Origin: Tretioscincus oriximinensis
Taxonomy: Eukaryota; Chordata; Lepidosauria; Squamata; Gymnophthalmidae
DNA: 64,000 bases
Assembly: GCA_022410635.1 (NCBI GenBank)
Contig: JAJVDF010000650.1
Location: 124,001-188,000 of the forward strand
Direction: 5' to 3'
The notes beneath the pieces are model-generated. The model was not told the origin of the DNA. It did not search any database and was given only the letters and a program-made list of their open reading frames with translations. The translations under genes were made by a program, and so were the position numbers. Each line of letters starts with the position of its first letter. Position 1 is the stretch's first letter. Below are positions 47,881-59,675 of the stretch, piece by piece.

Positions 47881-48264
47881 ACAAGATCAGATTGTAATCT
47901 TTGAATCACAGCATGACCCATGTTCTAGTCTATGAAGAGGAAACACAATCTCTTGTAAACTGGAAAGCTTTGGAGGGCCNGTTCAGTGTCATCTCAGGAA
48001 GTGTCACTTGAAGCACCATTGGAAGTCAATATTCCACTGCAATAGAACTTCCTGGCAAAAACAAAAATTCCTAGTCTTCAAAGGTTTCACACTGGTTTTG
48101 AAACCCCTAGATAGAACTGGAGCATCACATGTTGCCCAAATATGGATAGTTCTTCCAATATAACCCATATTCATCAGACTGCACTTAGTGGCCTCTAAAT
48201 CTTGCTCTATTAGAACCCAGAAAAATAGTAGCGAAGCTAAGATAGACGAAAGAAAAAAAAATCC

Positions 48265-48550
48265 ATCCATAGAGTCAGCAGTTTATGGAATTTACTTCCA
48301 TAAAAGGTAATCACAGCTTTTAAGAGGGAGTTGTAAAAAAATCTTGGAAGCCAAGTGCATCTATGGTTACTGAAACGGATATCTTGGTACTGACTCTGGG
48401 ATGGAGGAATGAGCAGGAGTCCCTTAAATATCACTTGCAGGGAATAAAGCGTGGGTGAAAGTTTTGCATTTTCCTGCTTGGAAGTCCCCAGGTGCAATTA
48501 GCAGAATACTGTGTAAAACGCAGAATTCTGAACTAGTTGAAGTGATTCAG
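48265..48550 (+). mobile_element. CR1 LINE 3' end, old copy
   Basis: 'cagtttatggaatttacttcc', then 'gactctgggatggagg', 'atcacttgcaggg', 'ttttgcattttcctgc' and 'agcagaatactgtgtaaaacg' follow the CR1 3' UTR order with about a quarter of positions changed. The terminal 'gttcttatg' is not preserved. Confidence 0.6.
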
Positions 48551-49545
48551 TTCAGTATATCTCCTTCTATGTGGATTAAGCCCCACTGCAATTGTGCAAT
48601 GCAGTGTGCACTAGAAGTGGACGGAACTCACCTCAAACTTGAATGGAGCAAAATGCTGAATGGGCGTGTTTTCTGGCAGCAGTGAGTTTTTGGAGTGGTT
48701 GGCAATAGCGCTACCGATCATTGTAACATGTCTGCTGCCATTTTGAAGGTGGGTCATTTGGCAGCTGTTCAGCCAATCATTTTGTAAAGGGACCGTCCTT
48801 GTATAGTTGATTGGGGAGGATAACAATTGCCAACACCTTTTTTATAATAATAGATGGTTTCTTTATACGCGAAAATTTCATTTTCTGTTGCCTGAACATT
48901 TAAAATGTATTTTCTTTCTATCGAACATGCTTCAAATCTCACATTCTGATCTATGGAGAAATGTTTAATTGAAGAATCTAAAAGGAGCCCCAAACTTAGC
49001 AATATGCTTTCATAGCAATAGTGATATCTTGTTGGTCAGTTCTCTGTTTCTTAACATATTTCTTGTTGGTTTCCTCTTTCTCCCAGAAAACTGGGCACTG
49101 GGAAAAGAAACAAATGGTGTTTTTGTGACCTTGGAAATCCTCTTAGATTATAAGAAACATGCACCATATTGTGATGTTGAAAAGAAGATTAATGCCTCAG
49201 TGACTTAATTTCCCATGCTCATATTTGTCTGATAATAATAACACAGGGGCCACTGATGTTAATGCCCCCAGGCAAGTAATTTATGTTCCAGTCAACTACT
49301 CCCTCACAATCAAGTTATGAGATATACCCCCAAAGACTGTTAGCTTATATCTTTGTAAAATCTATTGTTTCATTATTTAAATTCCCTGGGAATCATATGG
49401 AATGAATACAGAGGTCAATGGCTAAAACTGAGTTGAATATTCTGATGCTGATGGATAGTAAATACTTCTTCTTTTTGAAGTTCAATTTTTTATTTATTTT
49501 TTAAAGGGAGAGATACAGTATATACATAATTTTACATTATTTCCC

Positions 49546-49576
<31 letters not shown>

Positions 49577-49704
49577 GGAAGAAGAGGAAGAGGAAGAGGA
49601 AGAGGAAGAAGAAGAAGAAGAAGAAGAAGAAGAAGAAGAAGAAGAAGAAGAAGAAGAAGAAGAAGAAGAAGAAGAAGAAGAAGAAGAAGAAGAAGAAGAN
49701 GAAG

Positions 49705-49735
<31 letters not shown>

Positions 49736-49736
49736 T
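49546..49736 (-). repeat. (GAA)n polypurine microsatellite at SINE tail
   Basis: About 190 bases of almost pure purine, mixed GAA/GGAA at 49546-49610 becoming uninterrupted GAA from about 49610 to 49735, with one N at 49700. On the reverse strand this is the (CTT)n tail of the adjacent SINE. Long GAA tracts can form triplex DNA and expand. Confidence 0.9.
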
Positions 49737-50031
49737 GGTTCTTATACCACACTTTTCTCACCTTTCAAAGGGACTCAAAGTGGCTTACACGGATATATTT
49801 TGCCAGAAGGCGTCCATTCTATCTTCCCCACCAGGCTCTGGTGGTTCCCATGTATCTACTTGCAGTCAGTTACAATTTCTTGCAATTCATGGTTTCGAAT
49901 ATCTGGGTTGTNTAGAGCTACAGGCTANTGGAAAGTTCACACCTCTCCCCACATCTGACACAGGGCTTTGAAACCCGATCTCCCAGATGAGAGATGGATT
50001 CCTTAGCGACTGAGGTATCCATGCCTGCCGT
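49736..50031 (-). mobile_element. tRNA-derived SINE with (CTT)n tail, reverse strand
   Basis: On the reverse strand the unit starts near 50031 with a decayed box A (complement of 'cttagcgactgaggta', about 50003-50018) and box B (complement of 'ggctttgaaaccc', 49964-49976), giving an internal Pol III promoter. The 3' end is the complement of 'gttggttcttataccacact' and 'ttctcacctttcaaaggg', the well-known squamate SINE end ('agtggcataagaaccaac' type) before its (CTT)n tail. N at 49912 and 49928. Confidence 0.8.
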
Positions 50032-50140
50032 GCCGAAAAATAAGTCATTTTTCTTTATAGTTAGGGTTTTTGAGGGGCTTTCTCTCCTTCAGTTTCCTTT
50101 ATATATATATCCAAATGTGAAATTTTATCTCTCAATAATG

Positions 50141-50221
50141 TATACGCTCAAGACAATTAAGGGAACATTTTCACATAACAGTGTATGGTAAAGTGTTCCC
50201 TTAATTGTTTTGAGCAGTATA
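50141..50221. mobile_element. Tc1/mariner-type MITE, copy 2
   Basis: Same unit as 45023-45104: 'tatacgctcaagacaattaa' plus 'gggaacatt' at the left, 'gtgttcccttaattg' and 'ttttgagcagtata' at the right, and a shared internal 'cacataacagtgt'. Flanked by TA. Confidence 0.75.
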
Positions 50222-50538
50222 TATTGTTGGCTCCTCACGGTCCCATGCCACTCTTAATCTTGTCTGATGCCCAAATGGAACAGGATATTACTAATATGCT
50301 TCATTATGGCCTATGTGTTCTAGTGTATGTAATGTCGGCCATAACTGCACACAGTTGTGATGGTATGGACNGTGCAATCTTTCAATCAAAGCATGCCAAG
50401 GAAGACATGGGCATGAATGAGGCAATGAATCAGAGAGCAGAATTAAGAATGGAAGATGGAGTTGTTTTTTCTTTGGAGGATGAGATTCAGAAGCATCAGG
50501 AATGGCTATTTGAGCATCACCAATACCAAAGGAAGTGA
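50185..50538 (+). CDS. Unidentified 117-codon reading frame, doubtful
   Basis: This is one of the longer open frames outside retroelements. It starts inside the MITE, which makes the first third implausible as an old gene. The last third is hydrophilic and acid/base-rich (KEDMGMNEAMNQRAELRMED, then a QKHQEWLFEHHQYQRK end) and could form a helix. An N lies at 50371. No family recognised; probably chance. Confidence 0.1.
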   Translation: MVKCSLNCFEQYILLAPHGPMPLLILSDAQMEQDITNMLHYGLCVLVYVMSAITAHSCDGMDXAIFQSKHAKEDMGMNEAMNQRAELRMEDGVVFSLEDEIQKHQEWLFEHHQYQRK

Positions 50539-50636
50539 TTTGTGCTGATCATTTTTATTTTTAGCTTAGAGACCGATAAAATATCTATAGTATTATTTAA
50601 CAGTGACATCATAGTTGAATATGTTAATAGCCACGA

Positions 50637-50830
50637 TTCTTAGAATCATGAAATCATAGAGCTGGAAGGGACCTCGAGGGTCATTGGGTCCAAACCTCTA
50701 CTCAATATAGGATTCACTAAACCATCCTAGACTGTTAGTTTTTTAAAGTTTTCCACAAAGAAGAATTTACCACTTCCACTGGTTTATCACTGTTAAGGTC
50801 AATTTTTTTAATAGAATTATATAATCTTTG
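50637..50830 (-). mobile_element. CR1 LINE 3' end, reverse strand
   Basis: 'agaatcatgaaatcatagag' followed by 'ctggaagggacctcgagggtc' in pieces (ctggaagggacctc, gagggtcattgggtcc) is the classic complement of a CR1 3' terminus ('..gggtccaacc..' type, a different CR1 subfamily from the others in this window). Confidence 0.75.
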
Positions 50831-51404
50831 TCATAGGCAAGAGTATCTTTAGTGAAGATACTCTTTTAACTTTAACGTTAACTAAGTTAGCCAGCCAGTA
50901 TTTATGTCACGTGGTCTATATCTTTACTTCTGCTGGATGGAACATCCCAGGTGCAATGGCTTCTTCAAGAATCATTTCCAGTTAGAAATGGTCAGTTTTC
51001 CCAAAAAAGGCTGTTCATGGTTACTTGGTCTTTCTTGGAACTGGCTCCATGCCATGCAATGGCAATGATCTCCACTGGTATGTTGCACTCATTGCTATGT
51101 TGCTCTCACCATCCTGTGCCACTTGGAATTATGAGTTTTGGAACGTGATGTTTTTGATGCAATTTCATATGGTACCCAAATGCACCTTTCTGCTACACTA
51201 AAACACAGGCACAGCATTTATTCTATAGTTCCATATTATTATACAGTTATGATATTAGATATTATATATGCTTTATACTGAAAACAGATTCAGGAAATTT
51301 CATGTACTTCAGAACTTTTGATGTGCTAAGTTGCATGATAAAACACTTATTCCCAATTTCCTGTTTCAGAAGGCAGAGTGCGCAAAGCCTTCTTATCATA
51401 TAAT

Positions 51405-51600
51405 CCTAGGCTGGGGGGGGGGTTTTGAAAACCCAGTTTTGAGGTGCCTCCCAGTATTTTCTGAGGAAATTTTTTTCAAAAAAAGATTTTATTTTGAAAG
51501 ATTTTTTGTTTTTTAATTCTTTTTCCTCAGAAAAAAACGAGAGGCACCCCCAAAATGAGTTTTCAAGCCCCCCCCAAAAGAGGTAATCTGGTCAGCCTAT
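51405..51600. mobile_element. Palindromic MITE, copy 2
   Basis: Shares 'ttttgaaaacccagttttg', 'aggtgcctcccag', 'ttttctgaggaaa' and the right terminus 'gaggtaatctggtcagccta' with 45404-45620. The left terminal repeat is reduced to 'taggctg' followed by a G run (51412-51422). The internal (TTTA)n of copy 1 is missing. Confidence 0.6.
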
Positions 51601-52024
51601 GTAATTGACTCCAATGCAAACTTTGGAGTTCGCAAACAAAGGATCAACATCTTCGAAGTGTCTGCCCAGCTGTACTGTGGAATGTATCAAAATGGACCAG
51701 AAACAAAGTTGCAACTAAGGATGCAGCTAGATGACCAAAACCTCTTAGCATTATGTTCATCTTTCTTCCTCTTCAAGCCACATGGGCCAAGTGGAGGCTT
51801 TGCAAGCCTTTGCTATGCACCAATAATAAAATAGTGAGAAGCAGTAATTTCTTGTTTGCTGATGATTTTCTAACATGCTATCAAAACACCCCCTTATTCC
51901 CCTTCTAAGCCTCTGTGTGCCTGACNTCAAGCAAAGAAAGCAGCAACAGATTGTCATCCACTTCCTCCTAGACCCCACAGAGCATGCTCTATGTTGCAAG
52001 ATCATAGAATTCAGTAGTTGGGAG

Positions 52025-52290
52025 CTGCACAAGAAACTTGTGCAATCTGTGAGATAATGTACCCTTGCACAAGAGCCGAGAACTTGTGCAAGGGCACACA
52101 AGAAAGCAAATGGCTGCTCCCCTTACCCTGAGGGCAACCATTTTATCAAAAGTGGCATCATTTTATGTCACTTCTGGCATTTACTTCCAGGCAATGACGC
52201 TCAGAGTGTTGTCACTTCCTATCACACACAGGAAGCGATGTCATAAAATTCCTCTTGCACTCTCCACGTACAAGATAACCCGGGGCTGTG
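52025..52290. repeat. Cluster of short palindromes, possible decayed MITE
   Basis: Two neighbouring hairpins share one sequence: 'tgcacaag' aaa 'cttgtgca' (52026-52044) and 'cccttgcacaag' with 'cttgtgcaaggg' (12-bp perfect stem, 52062-52094). Farther right, 'attttatgtcacttc' (near 52155) pairs with 'gaagcgatgtcataaaat' (52233-52250). Local base composition is richer in GC than the surroundings. No terminal repeats or target duplication are clear. Confidence 0.35.
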
Positions 52291-52299
52291 CCAGATTTT

Positions 52300-53488
52300 C
52301 GGGCTACTGCCCCAATATCTGACTTCCAGGAGTTCACAGCACTAGATGTAACTTATCTCTATGATCCTGTAGCTCATCTCTGTTCTTTTAAAAGCTTGTC
52401 TGTTTGCGTTTGTGACAGGAAGAAGATAAGTGTGTTGTGGGTAGCCAACGCTTTCTTTCACAATATAACATAATTGCTGTTTTTTCCCCTTCGTGTGTCT
52501 GCAGCCTAAATATGTGCTACCCAGAGCAAACACTGATTCTGATATCTACCCATGGATTGGAGTGAAGTGGTATTCAATTTAGTGCCCCTTTCAGCTCATT
52601 TTTTGGTCACAAGCCTCCACCCCCTCCCAGTTACAGTTATGTTTAGAAATTATAAAGTATTTCTCTAAGTATGATACTGCAAAGCATGGCATTGGTCGAT
52701 AAACTGTATGTTGTAAACTGACTTATCCACATGGATATTTTTTTCTGATTGTTGCTAGGCCTTTGAGTTTCAGTGCATGCCTATTGCTAGCATGAAAATT
52801 TCATCCTTCCAGGAATTCATGGTGAATTCTCTTCCAGTTACAATAGTTGCTAAGCTGCTTTGGCTTCCTGTTTCAATTACCTGCTGGGTTATACATATTA
52901 TTATTAATTCTGAAATGTATTTTTGATATAGAAAAGTATTATCACTAAAATTATTTTCCTTTTTTTCTAACATGTGTTAGAGTTGTCAAAGGAATCTGTC
53001 TGAAACAGATATCATAATGAATCATGCATGACCTGACATTTCAAACAAATTATTGAAACAGAAACAAGCTGATCTATTCACCATCTATCTTCAAGTTGCA
53101 AAAGATTGTTTGGCGATGAGTATAGAGCTGTGTTGTTCAGAATTTTCTATGTACAACATGACATCTCAATAGGGAATAGTTTTGTCAATAGTATTTTGCA
53201 GAGTCTAGCTTCCTCTTTACATTTCTCCATGTTTCATTCCACAAATTCAGTGAGTTTTGTTTTGGAAAAAAATGTGCTCTTAATTTTTCTCTTGAATAAT
53301 TGTTTATGAACAGTGAGTAGCAGATCTTTTAATCAGCAACCAATAGGAGTTAAGTAAGTCTTGTGTTGTAGTTAGAGGATTAGAGATTTGGATTCTAATT
53401 TAGTAATCTCTTGATTCAGTTCTGTACTGCTACATGAAGACCTAGGATTGGTCATAGATATTTGGAGTTTTTGTTTATTTGTTTTGTA
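52300..53488. other. No feature recognised
   Basis: Ordinary AT-rich DNA up to the GACA/GATA array. Confidence 0.55.
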
Positions 53489-53623
<135 letters not shown>

Positions 53624-53774
53624 TGCACTCCCATTACCCCTTAACGTGTGGACGACTGCAAAGCCAAAGCCCAGCGTTCTGATTTTGTTACCATAAAAAC
53701 AGCCTTGGAAGTGCTGTGCCGTTGCTCTAAATGCACACAACATGTTTCTGCTCCGCAGTTCCTAGTGAAACTGC

Positions 53775-54931
53775 NTCATCGCTGCTGATCTTTGTAACTT
53801 GCGCCACTTGTACTTTGACAACAGAGATCAGAGAACAAAAGTGAGAGAGTGGGGTTTTTGTTTTGCATTCCCTCTAGGCTCAGCTACATCTCTCCTCCTC
53901 TGGAAAAGCAGATTCTTTCCTGTTACTGCAGCCCGGTAGAACAAAGATTCATTGAGCACTCAGCAACCAAGAAATTGGGCCGTTAACATAAAATGAATTC
54001 TCAGGTAAAATTGCCTGCACTTTAAGCTCTCACTTCACTTCCTTAAGGAACACAAATGTGAAATTGCTGAACTTCTGATCAAAATAGTTAATCTTTCTTT
54101 AAGATCAGGCACAGTACCAGTAGATTGGAGGGTAGCTAACGTAAAACTAATCTTCAAAAAAGGATCCCAGGGTGATCCCAGAAATTATGGACCCATCAGT
54201 TTAACATCATTTCTAGGTAAAGTGTTGGAAACCATAATTAAGGTCAAAACTACTAAACACATGGAGAAGCACACGTTGCTGGATGAAACTCTGCATGGTT
54301 TCCGCAAAAGTAAATTATGCCTTACCATGCCTTACAGTAATCCATGCTCTGGTAACTTCCAGATTGGACTATTGTAATGCGCTCTATTTGGGGCTGCCCT
54401 TGAAAACGGTTCGGAAGCTGCAGCTGGTTCAGAATGCAGCAGCTAGACTGCTAACCGGAACAGCTGGCCGGACACACATCACACCGGTCTTGAAAGAGCT
54501 GCACTGGCTGCCCATCCGCTACTGAGCCCAATTCAAGATGCTGACTAACAAGCCCTAAATAACTTGGGCTCCAAATATCTAAAGGAACGCCTTCTCCCAT
54601 ACCAACCTGCCCGTCCCTTAAGATCTGCAGGAGAGGCCCTCCAGGTTGTACCACNACTTTCAACAGCCAGTGGAGTGGGAACCCAAGGTAGGGCCTTCTC
54701 GGTGGTTGTCCCTCGTCTTTGGAATAGTCTCCCCCTAGAGGTGTGTCTGTCATCATTGTTGTGTTCTTTTAGAAGGTCCTAGAAGATGCACCTCTTTTAC
54801 CTGGCCTTTGGCTGAAGAAATGTCATCTTTATCCCTACTTTTAAATATGTTTTATACTGTTTTAATTTTGTAGTGATGTTTTACTATTTTGGCCGCCCTG
54901 AGACCTTTGAGTATAGGGCGGGGTATAAGTA

Positions 54932-54978
<47 letters not shown>

Positions 54979-55207
54979 ATTACCAACTTGCTAGAATTCT
55001 TTGAGCTTGTTAACTAACATGTAGATAAAGGGGATCCAGTTGATATTGTCTATCTAGATTTTCAGATAGCTTTTTATCAAAGGCTCCTAAAAAGCTCCAC
55101 ACTCATAGTATTAGAGGACAGACTTTGTCCTGGATTGGAAACTGGCTAAAAGATAGAAAACAGAGGGCAGTAATAAATGGACAGTTCTCTGAGTGGAAAG
55201 AGGTAAG
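53775..55207 (+). repeat. 1,433-bp tandem duplication, unit 1
   Basis: Unit 1 starts at the N at 53775 and runs through about 260 bases of unclassified DNA, a CR1 piece, a nested L2 and more CR1, ending in 'gaaagaggtaag' at 55207. Every landmark checked has its partner exactly 1,433 bases later. That includes the N at 54655 (56088), the peptides at 54283 and 54564 (55716 and 55997), and the (AATA)n run, which has the same length in both units. Confidence 0.95.
54330..54985 (+). mobile_element. L2-like LINE nested in CR1 (unit 1)
   Basis: Encodes [21 protein letters not shown], in pieces ([20 protein letters not shown]), [18 protein letters not shown] and [10 protein letters not shown], then a stop at 54523, PYQPARPLRSAGEA and VVPRLWNSLPLEV, and a 3' UTR ending '(gtatagggcggggtataag)(AATA)n'. 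It interrupts CR1 after 'tatgccttacc'; CR1 resumes with 'aacttgctagaattc'. A 'ttacc' flanks both sides and may be the target duplication. The identical second copy is at 55763-56418. Confidence 0.9.
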
Positions 55208-56364
55208 NTCATCGCTGCTGATCTTTGTAACTTGCGCCACTTGTACTTTGACAACAGAGATCAGAGAACAAAAGTGAGAGAGTGGGGTTTTTGTTTTGCA
55301 TTCCCTCTAGGCTCAGCTACATCTCTCCTCCTCTGGAAAAGCAGATTCTTTCCTGTTACTGCAGCCCGGTAGAACAAAGATTCATTGAGCACTCAGCAAC
55401 CAAGAAATTGGGCCGTTAACATAAAATGAATTCTCAGGTAAAATTGCCTGCACTTTAAGCTCTCACTTCACTTCCTTAAGGAACACAAATGTGAAATTGC
55501 TGAACTTCTGATCAAAATAGTTAATCTTTCTTTAAGATCAGGCACAGTACCAGTAGATTGGAGGGTAGCTAACGTAAAACTAATCTTCAAAAAAGGATCC
55601 CAGGGTGATCCCAGAAATTATGGACCCATCAGTTTAACATCATTTCTAGGTAAAGTGTTGGAAACCATAATTAAGGTCAAAACTACTAAACACATGGAGA
55701 AGCACACGTTGCTGGATGAAACTCTGCATGGTTTCCGCAAAAGTAAATTATGCCTTACCATGCCTTACAGTAATCCATGCTCTGGTAACTTCCAGATTGG
55801 ACTATTGTAATGCGCTCTATTTGGGGCTGCCCTTGAAAACGGTTCGGAAGCTGCAGCTGGTTCAGAATGCAGCAGCTAGACTGCTAACCGGAACAGCTGG
55901 CCGGACACACATCACACCGGTCTTGAAAGAGCTGCACTGGCTGCCCATCCGCTACTGAGCCCAATTCAAGATGCTGACTAACAAGCCCTAAATAACTTGG
56001 GCTCCAAATATCTAAAGGAACGCCTTCTCCCATACCAACCTGCCCGTCCCTTAAGATCTGCAGGAGAGGCCCTCCAGGTTGTACCACNACTTTCAACAGC
56101 CAGTGGAGTGGGAACCCAAGGTAGGGCCTTCTCGGTGGTTGTCCCTCGTCTTTGGAATAGTCTCCCCCTAGAGGTGTGTCTGTCATCATTGTTGTGTTCT
56201 TTTAGAAGGTCCTAGAAGATGCACCTCTTTTACCTGGCCTTTGGCTGAAGAAATGTCATCTTTATCCCTACTTTTAAATATGTTTTATACTGTTTTAATT
56301 TTGTAGTGATGTTTTACTATTTTGGCCGCCCTGAGACCTTTGAGTATAGGGCGGGGTATAAGTA

Positions 56365-56411
<47 letters not shown>

Positions 56412-56640
56412 ATTACCAACTTGCTAGAATTCTTTGAGCTTGTTAACTAACATGTAGATAAAGGGGATCCAGTTGATATTGTCTATCTAGATTTTCAGAT
56501 AGCTTTTTATCAAAGGCTCCTAAAAAGCTCCACACTCATAGTATTAGAGGACAGACTTTGTCCTGGATTGGAAACTGGCTAAAAGATAGAAAACAGAGGG
56601 CAGTAATAAATGGACAGTTCTCTGAGTGGAAAGAGGTAAG
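55208..56640 (+). repeat. 1,433-bp tandem duplication, unit 2
   Basis: Starts at the N at 55208 immediately after unit 1 and ends at 'gaaagaggtaag' (56640), after which CR1 continues naturally into 'aagtggggcaccc', matching the 22.07-kb CR1. No difference from unit 1 was seen by eye. Unit 2 therefore sits in the ancestral right flank, and unit 1 in the ancestral left flank. Confidence 0.95.
55763..56418 (+). mobile_element. L2-like LINE nested in CR1 (unit 2)
   Basis: Duplicate of the L2 at 54330-54985, displaced by 1,433 bases, with the same stop codons, the same N and the same (AATA)n length. Confidence 0.9.
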
Positions 56641-57174
56641 AAGTGGGGCACCCAGGGGTCTGTACTGGGACCTTTGCTTTCCAATATATTCATAAATGAT
56701 CTGGATGCTGAGGTAAATAGTGAAGTAGCCAACTTTGCTGATGACACTAAACTGTTCAGGGTCGTGAAAACTGAAAATGATTGTAAGGCACTTCAGAGTG
56801 ATCTATTGAAATTGGGTGGGTGGGCATCAAAGTGGCAAATGCACTTTAATTTAAGCAAGTACAAAGTTATGCACATTGGGCAAAGAACACAAAAACCAAG
56901 CTTTTTGTGATTAAGGAAGAGAAGGATCTTGGGGTGTTGGTGGACAATTCAGTAAAGATGTCAACCCAGTGTGCAACAGCAGCAAAAAAAGGCAAATTCC
57001 ATGTTGGGGATAATTAGGAAAGGAATAAAAAACAAGTCAACAAATGTTGTTTTGCATCTTTATCTGTGGTGAGGCCACATTTGGAATACTGTGTTCAGTT
57101 CTGGTCACCACATCTCAAAAAGGATATTATGGAACTAGAGAATGTACAGAAAAGGACAACAAGAATGATCAAGG

Positions 57175-57368
57175 TGATGTTTGAGAGGTGATCTGATTGA
57201 AGTGTACAAAATCATGGATAGGATAGATAGGGTGAATAAAGAAATATAGTTTTCTCTATCACACAGCCTTGAAAGGAGACGTTTGAGGGGTGATCTGATT
57301 GAAGTGTACAAAATCATGCATGGGATGGACAGGGTGAATAGAGAAAAAATGTTTTCTCTATCACACAA
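57175..57368 (+). repeat. Diverged internal direct repeat within CR1
   Basis: Two adjacent versions of the same 92-bp CR1 block lie at 57175-57265 and 57276-57368, both running from 'acgtttgag.ggtgatctg' to 'tttctctatcacaca'. They differ at roughly 10 positions (for example 'atggataggatagatagg' against 'atgcatgggatggacagg'). The first lacks the RLGLF coding segment that should precede it. This could be a template switch between two CR1 transcripts or recombination of two copies. Confidence 0.75.
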
Positions 57369-57772
57369 CACAAGGACCAGAGGGCACTCCTTGAAACTGA
57401 TGGGCAGAAAAGTGAGAACAGACAAAGGAAAGTATCTTTCTCCCAGGGGGTCATCGGCTTGTGGAACTTACTTCCTGAAGAGGTATGGTAGCTGACAGCT
57501 TGGATAGTTTCAAGACAGAACTAGACAGGTTTATGGATACCAAGGGTATAAATGGGTACTAGGATGGATGTTTGGATGCTGCCCCCGGGATGGAGCAACA
57601 GGTAGTTGCTCCTGAAATGCCATTTGCAGGNAGTCATGAATAGGTGCATATTTTGCTTTCCTCTTTTCGGACTGTCCTGGTGCATCTGGTGAGCCTCTGT
57701 GTGACACAGAATGCTGGACTAGATGGGCTTTGTCCTGATCCAGTATAGCTCTTCTTACGTTCTTATGTTCTT

Positions 57773-58884
<1,112 letters not shown>

Positions 58885-59007
58885 AAGGTAACTCTGTCAT
58901 GAATTCTATGTTGCCTGGTATGATTTTTATATCTCCTTATGAAATAATTTATATTCCTAGCAGACAAGCAATTTGAGCAAATTATTTTACTCATACACAC
59001 AATCTGT

Positions 59008-59405
59008 GGCTGCGTTCACATGGTGAGCTAAAAACCGGAATAAAGCTATATTCCAGAATATAGCAATGACATGTCCCTTCACACCATGAAGCTATATTCC
59101 AGAATATACAATGGCTGAGGCAAGGAGGAGGAGGTGGGGAAGTTGACAGGACNTCTGTCAATGTTCCCCTTCTTTTTGCTGAACCAATTTCCAGGCAGCA
59201 GCCCCCAAAAGCAGGTGGAGGGCTGGCTGGAAGGAAGGCACAGCCGAAGCAATACGGCGGAGCCNGCTGCGTGTCAAGAGAAGCCTTTTCCTAAGCCCAG
59301 GCTGCCCTCCACCTGCTTTCAGGAGCTGCTGCCTGGAGATCAGCTTGGCAAAACGACGAGCAGCATTGACAGACGTCCTGATCTCCAGGCAGCAGCGACC
59401 AAAAA
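59008..59405. repeat. GC-rich foldback with flanking near-palindromes, possible DNA transposon remnant
   Basis: Inverted arms: 'ccaggcagcagcccccaaaagc' in pieces (ccaggcagcag, aagcaggtggagggc) at 59190-59227 and 'gccctccacctgctt' with 'ctgctgcctgg' at 59301-59337. 'gatctccaggcagcagc' then recurs in direct orientation at about 59379-59396. To the left, the near-palindrome 'gctatattccagaatatagc' (59045-59064) is followed by a second 'gctatattccagaatata' (59090-59107), and the block begins 'tgcgttcacatggtgag'. N at 59153 and 59265. Element class unknown. Confidence 0.45.
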
Positions 59406-59461
59406 ATTGTAATATTTCATTCAAGTGTTATTTTATGTATTTCCATCATTCTAAAAATGTA

Positions 59462-59675
59462 TCAGACTAAAGGTGCGTCAATCACCATCTCTGTGCACTT
59501 TCAGAAAATGCTTAAAGCCGCACTTCTTTGGCCTGGCCTTTGGCTAGAAAACTACTGTCTCCTCCCCATTTTTAGAAAAGGCTGTTTTTAATGTGTTAAA
59601 ATGATGGTTTTCTTGTTAACTGCCCTGAGACCTACGGGTATAGGGCGGTATAAAAGTGAAAATAAATAAATAAAG
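59462..59675 (+). mobile_element. L2-like LINE 3' end, forward member of an inverted pair
   Basis: 'aggtgcgtcaatcaccatct', 'ttggcctggcctttggc', 'ctgccctgagacctacgg' and 'gtatagggcggtataaaag' then (AATA)n. The 'gcgtcaatcaccatct' block is shared only with the reverse element at 60.23-60.48 kb, marking them as one subfamily. Confidence 0.75.

Larger units (their letters stand above)
54038..57772 (+). pseudogene. CR1 LINE disrupted by nested L2 and by the tandem duplication
   Basis: With one duplication unit ignored, CR1 reads from 'aaatgtgaaattgctgaac' (54050) through 'gtagattggagggtagctaa', 'tttaacatcatttctagg', the L2 interruption, 'gataaaggggatccagttg' (motif A region), and from 56620 SGV-like 'aagtggggcacccagg', LGPLLSNIFINDLD, FADDTKLFRVVKT (56735-56770, YADD-type motif C), KLGGWASKWQMHFNLSKYK, to a 3' UTR ending 'ttcttacgttcttatg' at 57768. 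Motif A around 55060 is damaged (a short deletion after 'ttttcagatagctttt'). Not functional. Confidence 0.85.

Noticed and set aside
49537..49761. Poly-Leu reverse-strand frame
   Set aside because: Translation of the (GAA)n tract.
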